Shown: positions 10,708-23,700 of the stretch, in pieces
How the letters are laid out: every line of letters begins with the position of its first letter
Position numbering within the stretch: the stretch's first letter is position 1
Source of the DNA: Xanthostigma xanthostigma
Lineage: Eukaryota; Arthropoda; Insecta; Raphidioptera; Raphidiidae
Length of the DNA: 64,000 bases
NCBI GenBank assembly: GCA_963575645.1
Contig: OY754464.1
Span: 59,556,948-59,620,947 of the forward strand
Direction: 5' to 3'
Program-made: the position numbers and the translations under genes
The notes under the pieces: model-generated
Told to the model about the DNA's origin: nothing
Seen by the model: only the letters and a program-made list of their open reading frames with translations
Database searches by the model: none

Positions 10708-10925
10708 ATTCCCGGAGTCGTAGAAGTTGGTCAACTCCGGAGAAAAAAGTAGCACGTCAATTATTTGCATACGAGATAGCTGCAGGGAAAATTCCGACAT
10801 CGCAGAAATGCTTACGAACAGTTTCTGAATATAATGTGTTAAAGAAAAGGTCCGTCGCTCATATAAAGTCGTGGGTCCAAGCCGAATGCAAACGACAGAA
10901 ATTAAATAATAACGCCCCTTGTTGA
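10708..10925 (+). CDS. W-domain terminal exon, version 2
   Basis: The acceptor GTTTTTTTACAG ends at 10707 and the stop is at 10923-10925. Like the exon at 8981 it needs one upstream base and two of its own to make the first codon (GAT), so either exon can be spliced in frame to the donor at 8868. The product contains RRSWSTPEKKVARQLF, GKIPTSQKCLRTV and KKRSVAHIKSWVQAE. Against version 1 the conserved positions are RR-x-W-x-TPE, A, KIP, C-x-R-x-V and KR. The two are diverged duplicates. They are best read as mutually exclusive last exons, or as one live and one relict exon; transcripts would decide. Confidence 0.65.
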
Positions 10926-11024
10926 AATTCGCTTGTGAAGCTAGTTGTATTTACTTTTTATGTTAATTTATTGCTTGTAAGTTAAATGCTAGTTTGTTAA
11001 TTGAAAATAGCTTTTTTGTAACTA

Positions 11025-11200
11025 TACAGGGTGAGTCAGACCACCAGTACCGCTCGTATTTTTTCGAAATCGGTTAGTCGTAGAGAGTTGTGTCAAAAAT
11101 CTGCATTATAAAAGCCCTAATAAAGAATCGAATACACAACTCTCTACGGCTAACCGTTTTCGAAAAAAACGACCGCTACGGGTGGTCTGACTCAGGACAC
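11025..11200. mobile_element. Foldback MITE, about 175 bases
   Basis: The left arm TACAGGGTGAGTCAGACCAC continues through CGGTTAG.CGTAGAGAGTTGTGT, and the right end carries the inverse. Arms are about 70 bases with a loop of about 30. It lies just 3' of the second W-domain exon. No coding capacity. Confidence 0.8.
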
Positions 11201-11501
11201 AGCTTAACGAATACATGTTTTTTTGAGATATAACAAAATGCGGTAATTTGCATCTTAGACCTTCATAGAAATAAGAAATTTATTTTATATTAAAAATACT
11301 ATATTTAAAATATATTTTTACAAATACTATGTGTTTGGCTAATAATTCATACTTTGTGAAAATTTCTATTTACAAGAAAATAAAAAATATATAAATGCGT
11401 ATTTATTAATTTGAAACTTTCAATATACATGTCTTTGAATCTGCCTTCTGTCTCCTAGGGATTTTTCGAAGAAACGATTCTGAAATTTTTTAAATTAAAT
11501 A

Positions 11502-12299
11502 TACTTTATGGTTTTTTAAAAACCGAACACCTGATTTATATTCCCTTAGGTTGCATTCAAAGGAATTTTACCCCCCGTAATAATCTTCATAGTTTCAGGG
11601 GGGAAATCGATTGCCGGATTTTTTTATGACCTAGTGCATTCCGATGCAGTGCAATGCACTTGCGCACTCATTTTTTTAAAGAGGATTCGTCCCTGCAAAT
11701 ACCCCCCGCACCCTTCATCTCAAATCTTTTCCCCTCGCCTATAAACGGTTCGCGCTCTCCCGACGCTATTTTTAAAGCTAGAGGGTTCTGGTAAACGCCA
11801 AATGAAAGAAAAAGAATCAGACTACAGATCCTTCAGGCGAATCATTTGAAAAACAGTTTCGCCTACGTGTGAAATATTACGTAACTTATTATTTTTTTCA
11901 AAAGGTTGTAAGTTTTTTCAAGAATTTTTTTTCAAAAAATTCGCCTGAAGGATCTGTAGTCTGATTCTTTGTCTTTCATTTGGCGTTTACCAGAACCCTC
12001 TAGCTTTAAAAATAGCGTCGGGAGAGCGCAAACCGTTTTTAGGCGAGGGTAAAAGATTTGATATGTTGGGTGCAGGGGGTATTTGCAGGGACGAATACTC
12101 TTAAATGGGGACCCCGTTAAAAAAAATGAGTGCGCAAGTGCATTGCACTGCACCGGAATGCACTGGGACCTAGGTCATAAAAAAATAGGCAATCGATTTC
12201 CCCCCTGAAACTATGGAGATTATTACGGGGGGTAAAATTCCTTTGAATGCAACCTAAGGGAATAAATCAGGTGTTCGGTTTTTAAAAAACCATACAGTA
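11502..12299. mobile_element. Foldback element, 0.8 kb, TA-flanked
   Basis: The left end TACTTTATGGTTTTTTAAAA and its inverse at the right end bound two arms of about 340 bases each, with about 90 bases between. The element is flanked by TA (11500-11501 and 12300-12301). The minus-strand frame at 11932-12153 is in an arm and has a relict counterpart in the other, so it is not a gene. Confidence 0.85.
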
Positions 12300-12524
12300 T
12301 ATGAAATTATTTTAACATGCTTGGGTAAAGGTAGGAAAAAGGCCTTTATTCTGTAGGAATTGCGGGAAACAGTTTTAAATGCCAAATACTTAAAGTAAAC
12401 ATTTGTTAATGCGTTCTGAAGACACAGGTTTGACAATATCACTGCGACATATAATAATCGAAACGTCAATTGAATTATAATTAAATAATTTGTTAATATG
12501 TATGAAAAATTGGTGGATAATTTT

Positions 12525-12682
12525 ACTTATTAACTTTAATTTTACCTATAAAATATAAAACATGTATTAATTATCTTAGTAAGTATTAAAATGATAAATA
12601 ATTACTTATTAACTTTAATTTAACCAAGAAAATATAAAACATGTATTAATTATCTTAGTAAGTATTAAAATGATAAATAAAA
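12525..12682. repeat. 79-bp unit, two tandem copies
   Basis: ACTTATTAACTTTAATTT recurs at 12525 and 12604, and the copies are nearly identical (differences around CCTATAA / CCAAGAA). No function is apparent. Confidence 0.85.
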
Positions 12683-13050
12683 ATGATTTTGTTTTCTAAG
12701 GAAAAACTTCAGTGAAGTTCTCAAAGCACAGTCAACATTGTTTTCATTTGTATAATAAATAAAAAACTAATTATATTTTATCTCTATCTAGGTATATCTA
12801 TCTTTATCGGCTAAATGCCAATAATAATATATATATAGGTCATAAAATTCTCTAAAATATTGCTTGCGCGTGCCATCTCCTATACAAATAATGATCTGCT
12901 TAGTTGCAACTTTTAACAATGCGTGACTCCACGCGTAGTCGTCAAAATTCATACTTCAGAGAATTGGTATCCGATGCCGGTGGCCATAGTCAACAAATTG
13001 TCCGACTTGTGATGGATGCGTCATTCTACGCGCCACCAATAACCATAAAC

Positions 13051-13053
<3 letters not shown>

Positions 13054-13106
<53 letters not shown>
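13054..13106. repeat. (AT)n microsatellite
   Basis: An uninterrupted AT run of about 53 bases immediately left of the candidate 12.4-kb element. Similar AT runs lie at 25488-25506 and 36627-36665, on the other side of the element and of the LTR array. Confidence 0.95.
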
Positions 13107-13108
<2 letters not shown>

Positions 13109-13856
13109 TATGTTTTCTATACAAGGTGAGATCATTTGGTGATAAATGCTATACAAATGGAGATCCGTTTTGACAAGCCGAGATCCGAATCGGATCTCGT
13201 TGTGTTTCTATGTGTATATCAATTTTTTTCGGTTAATATGGGTGTGGGGAATGCGCAGTTAAATTTTAGTCCGGATCTCCATTTTCCCATTTTTATCAAT
13301 TTTTATACACGAGTAGTTCAACCAAACGCACTAGTGAGGTCACTGCTGTGCCAAACTTGTATATAACATTTCGTGCACAACCTGAGATCCTGTATAATCG
13401 GCAACACTGCGTCGCATATTTTCATACACACAGACGCCTTTATTTATTTTATGTTATATCATCTAAGTTTGTTTCGGAGCTCAAGCCTCAAACCGAGTGA
13501 ATAAAATTCATAACTTTGGAATTTTGTAACATTGCATTTTATAATGATCATGTTAATGAGTAAAACCGTCGGAATAGGTAAGCGTAAGATTAAAGGCGAG
13601 CGGTTAAATATAATTGATTTATCTACATATTATATGAGTATTTGAAAAAAAAGTTGAGCATGCTATGATATTCAAATTGAAGTAAAAAAAAATAGATAAT
13701 CAATATTTCTACAATAATTTCTTTTAGTTGTTCGTTTATTTATAATAAAGGAGTAATGGCTTGAGGCAGGAAGCAAACAGTGTAGATATTTCCAGAAAAA
13801 AAAAATAAAAAAAATATTATCATAAGTTTTTATTAAACTGAAACTGTACTTATTAC

Positions 13857-13998
13857 AATAAATAAAATTATCGACCAATTTTTCAGACAAATATATTAAC
13901 AAAAAATAATAATTAATACATTGACGTTTCGGTATTAATTGAAATTTTTTGTTAATATATTTGTCTGAAAAATTAGTCGATAGTTTTATTTATTGAAG
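13857..13998. mobile_element. Decayed Penelope-like terminal palindrome
   Basis: AATAAATAAAATTATCGACC and its inverse at the right edge enclose ATTGACGTTTCGG. The same arms, with GTCGACCAATTTTT and GACGTTTCGATC, occur at 54235-54670 and 59075-59870, where a Penelope GIY-YIG fragment confirms the family. The adjoining TCAGACATTAATCAAAGATT (14008 on) is also shared by all three copies. Confidence 0.55.
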
Positions 13999-14063
13999 AA
14001 TTCTAATCAGACATTAATCAAAGATTTATACTTATTACATATTTTTTAATTTAATACTTTTAT

Positions 14064-14259
14064 TTATACCCAGTTCTTGTCCTTAAATAAATCTGGATAT
14101 TTTTCCCGTAATTTTAGACATTCTGCTTTTTTGGGAGAGTTTTTTTTATATGAGTTTTGAAAAATTGTAACATTTTAGATTTTTGCTGTTTATTCCATGA
14201 TCCAAGGCAATTTTTTTTGTCTGTGTTTACTTTACTCTTCTCCTTTTTGCGTGGTGTTT
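14064..14259 (-). pseudogene. W-domain last exon of the recombinase-type gene
   Basis: On the minus strand the acceptor ATTTTTTACAG precedes 14259 and a stop lies at 14066-14064. The product contains basic KK/EK/SK runs, then GSWNKQQKSKMLQFFKTHI, LPKKAECLKLREKYPDLF and KDKNWV-stop. This is the same domain as the + strand exons at 8981 and 10708: an aromatic W, a helix with FF, K-x-P or LP, C, and a closing K/W. Joined to the donor of the upstream exon, the first codon is GAA. The reading frame on the two sides of the A-run near 14212-14219 appears to differ by one base, so either a homopolymer slip or decay must be allowed for. That is why I call it a pseudogene. Confidence 0.6.
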
Positions 14260-14599
14260 CTGTAAAAAATAAGCGTAAGAAGAATTCGAATTTTCGTATT
14301 AATAATACAAAGATTATTAATTTTATTTTAACGTGATTTAAGCTGTTCTCTCAAGTTTGCAAGTCTACAGAAATCGCATAACTTCGAGTTCGCGCAATTT
14401 GGAGTAGCGTAATTCGGGATATTACAGGGTATATAGATTTTAATGGGATTATCTTCAAAAATAAGTCATGTCTGTGACACTCTGTACCTATATCAGAATA
14501 AACTTTATGTACCTGTAAGCAATAATTATTTTTCAAAATTCTAAATTTCAACAGAGATTTATGTGGTTCATGCACTTTCGGTGATCATTCATACGCAAC

Positions 14600-14695
14600 C
14601 TTCCTCTGATTCAGAATTAATATCGTTCTGGGTTTCATACTCGGGGACTACAACAGTATTTGAATCATCTAGTGTACCTCGTTGACTTGGGGCAT
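14600..14695 (-). pseudogene. Acidic linker exon of the recombinase-type gene
   Basis: The acceptor CTGTTATCAG precedes 14695 and the donor GAAG|GTTGCG follows 14600. The 96-base exon is open in one frame and encodes APSQRGTLDDSNT, VVVPEYETQND and INSESEE, an acidic linker like that of the + strand gene at 8658-8868. Its phase (1 in, 1 out) fits both neighbours. It lies 90 bases from the edge of the minisatellite. Confidence 0.55.
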
Positions 14696-14784
14696 CTGAT
14701 AACAGACAGTCAAAAATGAGAAAAAGTGTTACGTATGTGATTTTTAATATTTTAATGTTTGAAAAATAGTTTTAATAATAATAC

Positions 14785-17700
14785 GTGATCGACCAGAAAA
14801 TGATCGACCAGAAAAGTGAACGACCAGAAAATGATCGACCAGAAAAGTGAACGACCAGAAAATGATCGACCAGAAAAGTGAACGACCAGAAAATGTTCGT
14901 CCAGAAAAGGGAACGACCAGAAAATGATCGACCAGAAAAGGGAACGACCAGAAAATGATCGACCAGAAAAGGGAACGACCAGAAAATGATCGACCAGAAA
15001 AGGGAACGACCAGAAAATGATCGACCAGAAAAGGGAACGACCAGAAAATGATCGACCAGAAAAGGGAACGACCAGAAAATGATCCACCAGAAAAGGGAAC
15101 GACCAGAAAATGATCGACCAGAAAAGGGAACGACCAGAAAATGATCGAACAGAAAAGGGAAAGACCAGAAAATGATCGACCAGAAAAGGGAACGACCAGA
15201 AAATGATCGACCAGAATAGGGAACGACCAGAAAATGATCGACCAGAAAATGATCGACCAGAAAAGGGAACGACCGGAAAATGATCGACCAGAAAAGGGAA
15301 CGACCAGAAAATGATCGACCAGAAAAGGGAACGACCAGAAAATGATCGACCAGAAAAGGGAACGACCAGAAAATGATCGAACAGAAAAGGGAACGACCAG
15401 AAAATGATCGACCAGAAAAGGGAACGACCAGAAAATGATCGACCAGAAAAGGGAACGACCAGAAAATGATCGACCAGAAAAGGGAACGACCAGAAAATGA
15501 TCGACCAGAAAAGTGAACGACCAGAAAATGATCGACCAGAAAAGTGAACGACCAGAAAATGATCGACCAGAAAAGGGAACGACCAGAAAATGATCGACCA
15601 GAAAAAGGAACGACCAGAAAATGATCGACCAGAAAAGGGAACGACCAGAAAATGATCGACCAGAAAATGATCGGCCAGAAAAGGGAACGACCAGAAAATG
15701 ATCGACCAGAAAAGGGAACGACCAGAAAATGATCGACCAGAAAAGGGAACGACCAGAAAATGATCGACCAGAAAAGGGAACGACCAGAAAATGATCGACC
15801 AGAAAATGATCGACCAGAAAAGGGAACGACCAGAAAATGATCGATTAGAAAAGGGAACGAGCAGAAAAGGGAACGACCAGAAAATGATCGACCAGAAAAG
15901 GAAACGACCAGAAAATGATCGACCAGAAAAGGGAACGACCAGAAAAGGGAACGACCAGAAAATGATCGACCAGAAAAGGGAACGACCAGAAAATGATCGA
16001 CCAGAAAAAGGAACGACCAGAAAATGATCGACCAGAAAAGGGAACGACCAGAAAATGATCGACCAGAAAAGGGAACGACCAGAAAATGATCGACCAGAAA
16101 ATGATCGACCAGAAAAGGGAACGACCAGAAAATGATCGACCAGAAAAGGGAACGACCAGAAAATGATCACCCAGAAAAGGGAACGACCAGAAAATGATCG
16201 ACCAGAAAAAGGAACGACCAGAAAATGATCGACCAGAAAAGGGAACGACCAGAAAATGATCGACCAGAAAAGGGAACGACCAGAAAATGATCGACCAGAA
16301 AAGGGAACGACCAGAAAATGTTCGACCAGAAAAGGGAACGACCAGAAAAGGGAACGACCAGAAAATGTTCGACCAGAAAAGGGAACGACCAGAAAATGAT
16401 CGACCAGAAAAGGGAACGACCAGAAAATGATCGACCAGAAAAGGGAACGACCAGAAAATGATCGACCAGAAAAGGGAACGACCAGAAAATGATCGAACAG
16501 AAAAGGGAACGACCAGAAAATGATCGACCAGAAAAGGGAACGACCAGAAAATGATCGACCAGAAAAGGGAACGACCAGAAAATGATCGACCAGAAAAGGG
16601 AACGACCAGAAAATGATCGACCAGAAAAGGGAACGACCAGAAAATGATCGACCAGAAAATGATCGACCAGAAAAGTGAACGACCAGAAAATGATTGACCA
16701 GAAAAGTGAACGACCAGAAAATGATCGACCAGAAAAGTGAACGACCAGAAAATGTTCGTCCAGAAAAGGGAACGACCAGAAAATGATCGACCAGAAAAGG
16801 GAACGACCAGAAAATGATCGACCAGAAAAGGGAACGACCAGAAAATGATCGACCAGAAAAGGGAACGACCAGAAAATGATCGACCAGAAAAGGGAACGAC
16901 CAGAAAATGATCGACCAGAAAAGGGAACGACCAGAAAATGATCGACCAGAAAAGGGAACGACCAGAAAATGATCGACCAGAAAAGGGAACGACCAGAAAA
17001 TGATCGACCAGAAAAGGGAACGACCAGAAAATGATCGACCAGAAAAGGGAACGACCAGAAAATGATCGACCAGAAAAGGGAACGACCAGAAAATGATCGA
17101 CCAGAAAAGGGAACGACCAGAAAATGATCGACCGGAAAAGGGAACGACCAGAAAATGATCGACCAGAAAAGGGAACGACCAGAAAATGATCGACCAGAAA
17201 ATGATCGACCAGAAAAGTGAACGACCAGAAAATGATCGACCAGAAAAGTGAACGACAAGAAAATGTTCGACCAGAAAAGGGAACGACCAGAAAATTATCG
17301 ACCAGAAAAGGGAACGACCAGAAAATGATCGACCAGAAAAGGGAACGACCAGAAAATGATCGACCAGAAAAGGGAACGACCAGAAAATGATCGACCAGAA
17401 AAGGGAACGACCAGAAAATGATCGAACAGAAAAGGGAACGACCAGAAAATGATCGACCAGAAAAGGGAACGACCAGAAAATGATCGACCAGAAAAGAGAA
17501 CGACCAGAAAATGATCGACCAGAAAAGGGAACGACCAGAAAAGGATCGACCAGAAAATGATCGACCAGAAAAGTGAACGACCAGAAAATGTTCGACCAGA
17601 AAAGGGAACGACCAGAAAATGTTCGACCAGAAAAGGGAACGACCAGAAAATGATCGACCAGAAAAGGGAACGACCAGAAAATGATCGACCAGAAAAGGGA

Positions 17701-20700
17701 ACGACCAGAAAATGATCGACCAGAAAAGGGAACGACCAGAAAATGATCGACCAGAAAAGGGAACGACCAGAAAATGATCGAACAGAAAAGGGAACGACCA
17801 GAAAATGATCGACCAGAAAAGGGAACGACCAGAAAATGATCGACCAGAAAAGTGAACGACCAGAAAATGATCGACCAGAAAAGGGAACGACCAGAAAATG
17901 ATCGACCAGAAAAGGGAACGACCAGAAAATGATCGACCAGAAAAGGGAACGACCAGAAAATGATCGACCAGAAAATGATCGACCAGAAAAGTGAACGACC
18001 AGAAAATGAATGACCAGAAAAGTGAACGACCAGAAAATGATCGACCAGAAAAGTGAACGACCAGAAAATGTTCGTCCAGAAAAGGGAACGACCAGAAAAT
18101 GATCGACCAGAAAAGGGAACGACCAGAAAATGATCGACCAGAAAAGGGAACGACCAAAAAATGATCGACCAGAAAAGGGAACGACCAGAAAATGATCGAC
18201 CAGAAAAGGGAACGACCAGAAAATGATCGACCAGAAAAGGGAACGACCTGAAAATGATCGACCAAAAAAGGGAACGACCAGAAAATGATCGACCAGAAAA
18301 GTGAACGACCAGAAAATGGTCGACCAGAAAAGGGAACGACCAGAAAATTATCGACCAGAAAAGGGAACGACTAGAAAATGATCGACCAGAAAAGGGAACG
18401 ACCAGAAAATGATCGACCAGAAAAGGGAACGACCAGAAAATGATCGACCAGAAAAGGGAACGACCAGAAAATGATCGACCAGAAAAGGGAACGACCAGAA
18501 AATGATCGACCAGAAAAGGGAACGACCAGAAAATGATCGACCAGAAAAGGGAACGACCAGAAAATGATCGACCAGAAAAGTGAACGACCAGAAAATGATC
18601 GACCAGAAAAGTGAACGACCAGAAAATGATCGACCAGAAAAGGGAACGACCAGAAAATGATCGACCAGAAAAGGGAACGACCAGCAAATGATCGACCAGA
18701 AAAGGGAACGACCAGAAAATGATCGACCAGAAAAGGGAACGACCAGAAAATGATCGACCAGAAAAGGGAACGACCAGAAAATGATCGACCAGAAAAGGGA
18801 ACGACCAGAAAATGATCGACCAGAAAAGGGAACGACCAGAAAATGATCGACCAGAAAAGGGAACGACCAGAAAATGATCACCCAGAAAAGGGAACGACCA
18901 GAAAATGATCGACCAGAAAAGGGAACGACCAGAAAAGGGAACGACCAGAAAAGGGAACGACCAGAAAATGATCGACCAGAAAAGGGAACGACCAGAAAAT
19001 GATCGACCAGAAAAGGGAACGACCAGAAAATGATCGACCAGAAAAGGGAACGACCAGAAAATGATCGACCAGAAAAGGGAACGACCAGAAAATGATCGAC
19101 CAGAAAAGGGAACGAACAGAAAATGATCGACCAGAAAAGGGAACGACCAGAAAATGATCGACCAGAAAATGATCGACCAGAAAAGGGAACGACCAGAAAA
19201 TGATCGACCAGAAAAGGGAACGACCAGAAAATGATCACCCAGAAAAGGGAACGACCAGAAATTGATCGACCAGAAAAAGGAACGACCAGAAAATGATCGA
19301 CCAGAAAAGGGAACGACCAGAAAATGATCGACCAGAAAAGGGAACGACCAGAAAATGATCGACCAGAAAAGGGAACGACCAGAAAATGATCGACCAGAAA
19401 ATGATCGACCAGAAAAGTGAACGACCAGAAAATGTTCGACCAGAAAAGAGAACGACCAGAAAATGTTCGACCAGAAAAGGGAACGACCAGAAAATGATCG
19501 ACCAGAAAAGGGAACGACCAGAAAATGATCGACCAGAAAAGGGAACGACCAGAAAATGATCGACCAGAAAAGGGAACGACCAGAAAATGATCGACCAGAA
19601 AAGGGAACGACCAGAAAATGATCGAACAGAAAAGGGAACGACCAGAAAATGATCGACCAGAAAAGGGAACGACCAGAAAATGATCGACCAGAAAAGTGAA
19701 CGACCAGAAAATGATTGACCAGAAAAGTGAACGACCAGAAAATGATCGACCAGAAAAGTGAACGACCAGAAAATGTTCGTCCAGAAAAGGGAACGACCAG
19801 AAAATGATCGACCAGAAAAGGGAACGACCAGAAAATGATCGACCAGAAAAGGGAACGACCAGAAAATGATCGACCAGAAAAGGGAACGACCAGAAAATGA
19901 TCGACCAGAAAAAGGAACGACCAGAAAATTATCGACCAGAAAAGGGAACGACCAGAAAATGATCGACCAGAAAAGGGAACGACCAGAAAATGATCGACCA
20001 GAAAAGTGAACGACCAGAAAATGGTCGACAAGAAAAGGGAACGACCAGAAAATGATCGACCAGAAAAGGGAACGGCCAGAAAATGATCGACCAGAAAAGG
20101 GAACGACCAGAAAATGATCGACCAGAAAAGAGAACGACCAGAAAATGATCGACCAGAAAAGGGAACGACCAGAAAATGATCGACCAGAAAAGGGAACGAC
20201 CAGAAAATGATCGACCAGAAAAGGGAACGACCAGAAAACGATCGACCAGAAAAGGGAACGACCAGAAAATGATCGACCAGAAAAGTGAACGACCAGAAAA
20301 TGATCGACCAGAAAAGGAAACGACCAGAAAATGATCGACCAGAAAAGGGAACGACCAGAAAATGATCGACCAGAAAAGCGAACGACCAGAAAATGATCGA
20401 CCAGAAAATGATCGACCAGAAAATGATCGACCAGAAAAGTGAACGACCAGAAAATGGTCGACCAGAAAAGGGAACGACCAAAAAATGATCGACCAGAAAA
20501 GGGAACGACCAGAAAAGGGAACGACCAGAAAATGATCGACCAGAAAAGGGAACGACCAGAAAATGATCGACCAGAAAAGTGAACGACCAGAAAATGATCG
20601 ACCAGAAAAGGGAACGACCAGAAAATGATCGACCAGAAAAGTGAACGACCAGAAAATGATCGACCAGAAAAGTGAACGACCAGAAAATGTTCGACCAGAA

Positions 20701-23700
20701 AAGGGAACGACCAGAAAATTATCGACCAGAAAAGGGAACGACCAGAAAATGATCGACCAGAAAAGGAAACGACCAGAAAATGATCGACCAGAAAAGGGAA
20801 CGACCAGAAAATGATTGACCAGAAAAGGGAACGACCAGAAAATTATCGAACAGAAAAGGGAACGACCAGAAAATGATCGACCAGAAAAGGGAACGACCAG
20901 AAAATGATGGACCAGAAAAGGGAACGACCAGAAAATGATCGACCAGAAAAGGGAACGACCAGAAAATGATCGACCAGAAAATGATCGACCAGAAAAGTGA
21001 ACGACCAGAAAATGTTCGACCAGAAAAGGGAACGACCAGAAAATGTTCGACCAGAAAAAGGAACGACCAGAAAATGATCGACCAGAAAAGGGAACGACCA
21101 GGAAATGATCGACCAGAAAAGGGAACGACCAGAAAATGATCGACCAGAAAAGGGAACGACCAGAAAATGATCGAACAGAAAAGGGAACGACCAGAAAATG
21201 ATCGACCAGAAAAGGGAACGACCAGAAAATGATCGACCAAAAAAGGGAACGACCAGAAAATGATCGACCAGAAAAGGGAACGACCAGAAAATGATCGACC
21301 AGAAAAGGGAACGACCAGAAAATGATCGACCAGAAAAGGGAACGACCAGAAAATGATCGACCAGAAAAGGGAACGAGCAGAAAATAATCGACCAGAAAAG
21401 GGAACGACCAGAAAATGATCGACCAGAAAAGGGAACGACCAGAAAATGATCGACCAGAAAATGATCGACCAGAAAAGTGAACGACCAGAAAATGATTGAC
21501 CAGAAAAGTGAACGACCAGAAAATGATCGACCAGAAAAGTGAACGACCAGAAAATGTTCGTCCAGAAAAGGGAACGACCAGAAAATAATCGACCAGAAAA
21601 GGGAACGACCAGAAAATGATCGACCAGAAAAGGGAACGACCAGAAAATGATCGACCAGAAAAGGGAACGACCAGAAAATGATCGACCAGAAAAGGGAACG
21701 ACCAGAAAATGATCGACCAGAAAAGGGAACGACCAGAAAATGATCGACCAGAAAAGGGAACGACCTGAAAATGATCGACCAGAAAAGGGAACGACCAGAA
21801 AATGATCGACCAGAAAAGTGAACGACCAGAAAATGGTCGACCAGAAAAGGGAACGACCAGAAAATGATCGACCAGAAAAGGGAACGACCAGAAAAGGGAA
21901 CGACCAGAAAATGATCGACCAGAAAAGGGAACGACCAGAAAATGATCGACCAGAAAAGTGAACGACCAGAAAATGATTGACCAGAAAAGTGAACGACCAG
22001 AAAATGATCGACCAGAAAAGTGAACGACCAGAAAATGTTCGTCCAGAAAAGGGAACGACCAGAAAATGATCGACCAGAAAAGGGAACGACCAGAAAATGT
22101 TCGTCCAGAAAAGGGAACGACCAGAAAATGATCGACCAGAAAAGGGAACGACCAGAAAATGATCGACCAGAAAAGGGAACGACCAGAAAATGATCGACCA
22201 GAAAAGGGAACGACCAGAAAATGATCGACCAGAAAAAGGAACGACCAGAAAATTATCGACCAGAAAAGGGAACGACCAGAAAATGATCGACCAGAAAAGG
22301 GAACGACCAGAAAATGATCGACCAGAAAAGGGAACGACCAGGAAATGATCGACCAGAAAAGGGAACGACCAGAAAATGATCGACCAGAAAAGGGAACGAC
22401 CAGAAAATGATCGAACAGAAAAGGGAACGACCAGAAAATGATCGACCAGAAAAGTGAACGACCAGAAAATGATCGACCAGAAAAGTGAACGACCAGAAAA
22501 TGATCGACCAGAAAAGGGAACGACCAGAAAATGATCGACCAGAAAAGGGAACGACCAGAAAATGATCGACCAGAAAAGGGAACGACCAGAAAATGATCGA
22601 CCAGAAAAGGGAACGACCAGAAAATGATCGACCAGAAAAGGGAACGACCAGAAAATGATCGACCAGAAAAGGGAACGACCAGAAAATGATCGACCAGAAA
22701 AGGGAACGACCAGAAAATGATCGACCAGAAAAGGGAACGACCAGAAAATGATCGACCAGAAAAGGGAACGACCAGAAAATGATCGACTAGAAAAGGGAAC
22801 GACCAGAAAATGATCGACCAGAAAATGATCGACCAGAAAAGGGAACGACCAGAAAATGATCGACCAGAAAAGGGAACGACCAGAAAATGATCACCCAGAA
22901 AAGGGAACGACCAGAAAATGATCGACCAGAAAAAGGAACGACCAGAAAATGATCGACCAGAAAAGGGAACGACCAGAAAATGATCGACCAGAAAAGGGAA
23001 CGACCAGAAAATGATCGACCAGAAAAGGGAACGACCAGAAAATGATCGACCAGAAAATGATCGACCAGAAAAGGGAACGACCAGAAAATGATCGACCAGA
23101 AAATGGAACGACCAGAAAATGATCGACCAGAAAAGGGAACGACCAGAAAATGATCGACCAGAAAAGGGAACGACCAGAAAATGATCGACCAGAAAAGGGA
23201 ACGACCAGAAAATGATCGACCAGAAAAGGGAACGACCAGAAAATGATCGACCAGAAAAGGGAACGACCAGAAAATGATCGACCAGAAAATGATCGACCAG
23301 AAAAGGGAACGACCAGAAAATGATCGACCAGAAAAGGGAACGACCAGAAAATGATCACCCAGAAAAGGGAACGACCAGAAAATGATCGACCAGAAAAAGG
23401 AACGACCTGAAAATGATCGACCAGAAAAGGGAACGACCAGAAAATGATCGACCAGAATAGGGAACGACCAGAAAAGGGAACGACCAGAAAAGGGAACGAC
23501 CAGAAAAGGGAACGACCAGAAAAAATGATCGACCAGAAAAGGGAACGACCAGAAAAAATGATCGACCAGAAAAGGGAACGACCAGAAAATGATCGACCAG
23601 AAAAGGGAACGACCAGAAAATGATCGACCAGAAAAGGGAACGACCAGAAAATGATCGACCAGAAAAGGGAACGACCAGAAAATGATCGACCAGAAAAGGG

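Noticed and set aside
14752-20481. A 1909-codon minus-strand frame (and further frames of 173-806 codons at 15845-24221) as giant repetitive proteins
   Set aside because: The frames are open only because the 31-bp unit has no stop on that strand. The same peptide is read in all three frames, lengths change with every indel, and there is no start context, signal peptide or unique end.
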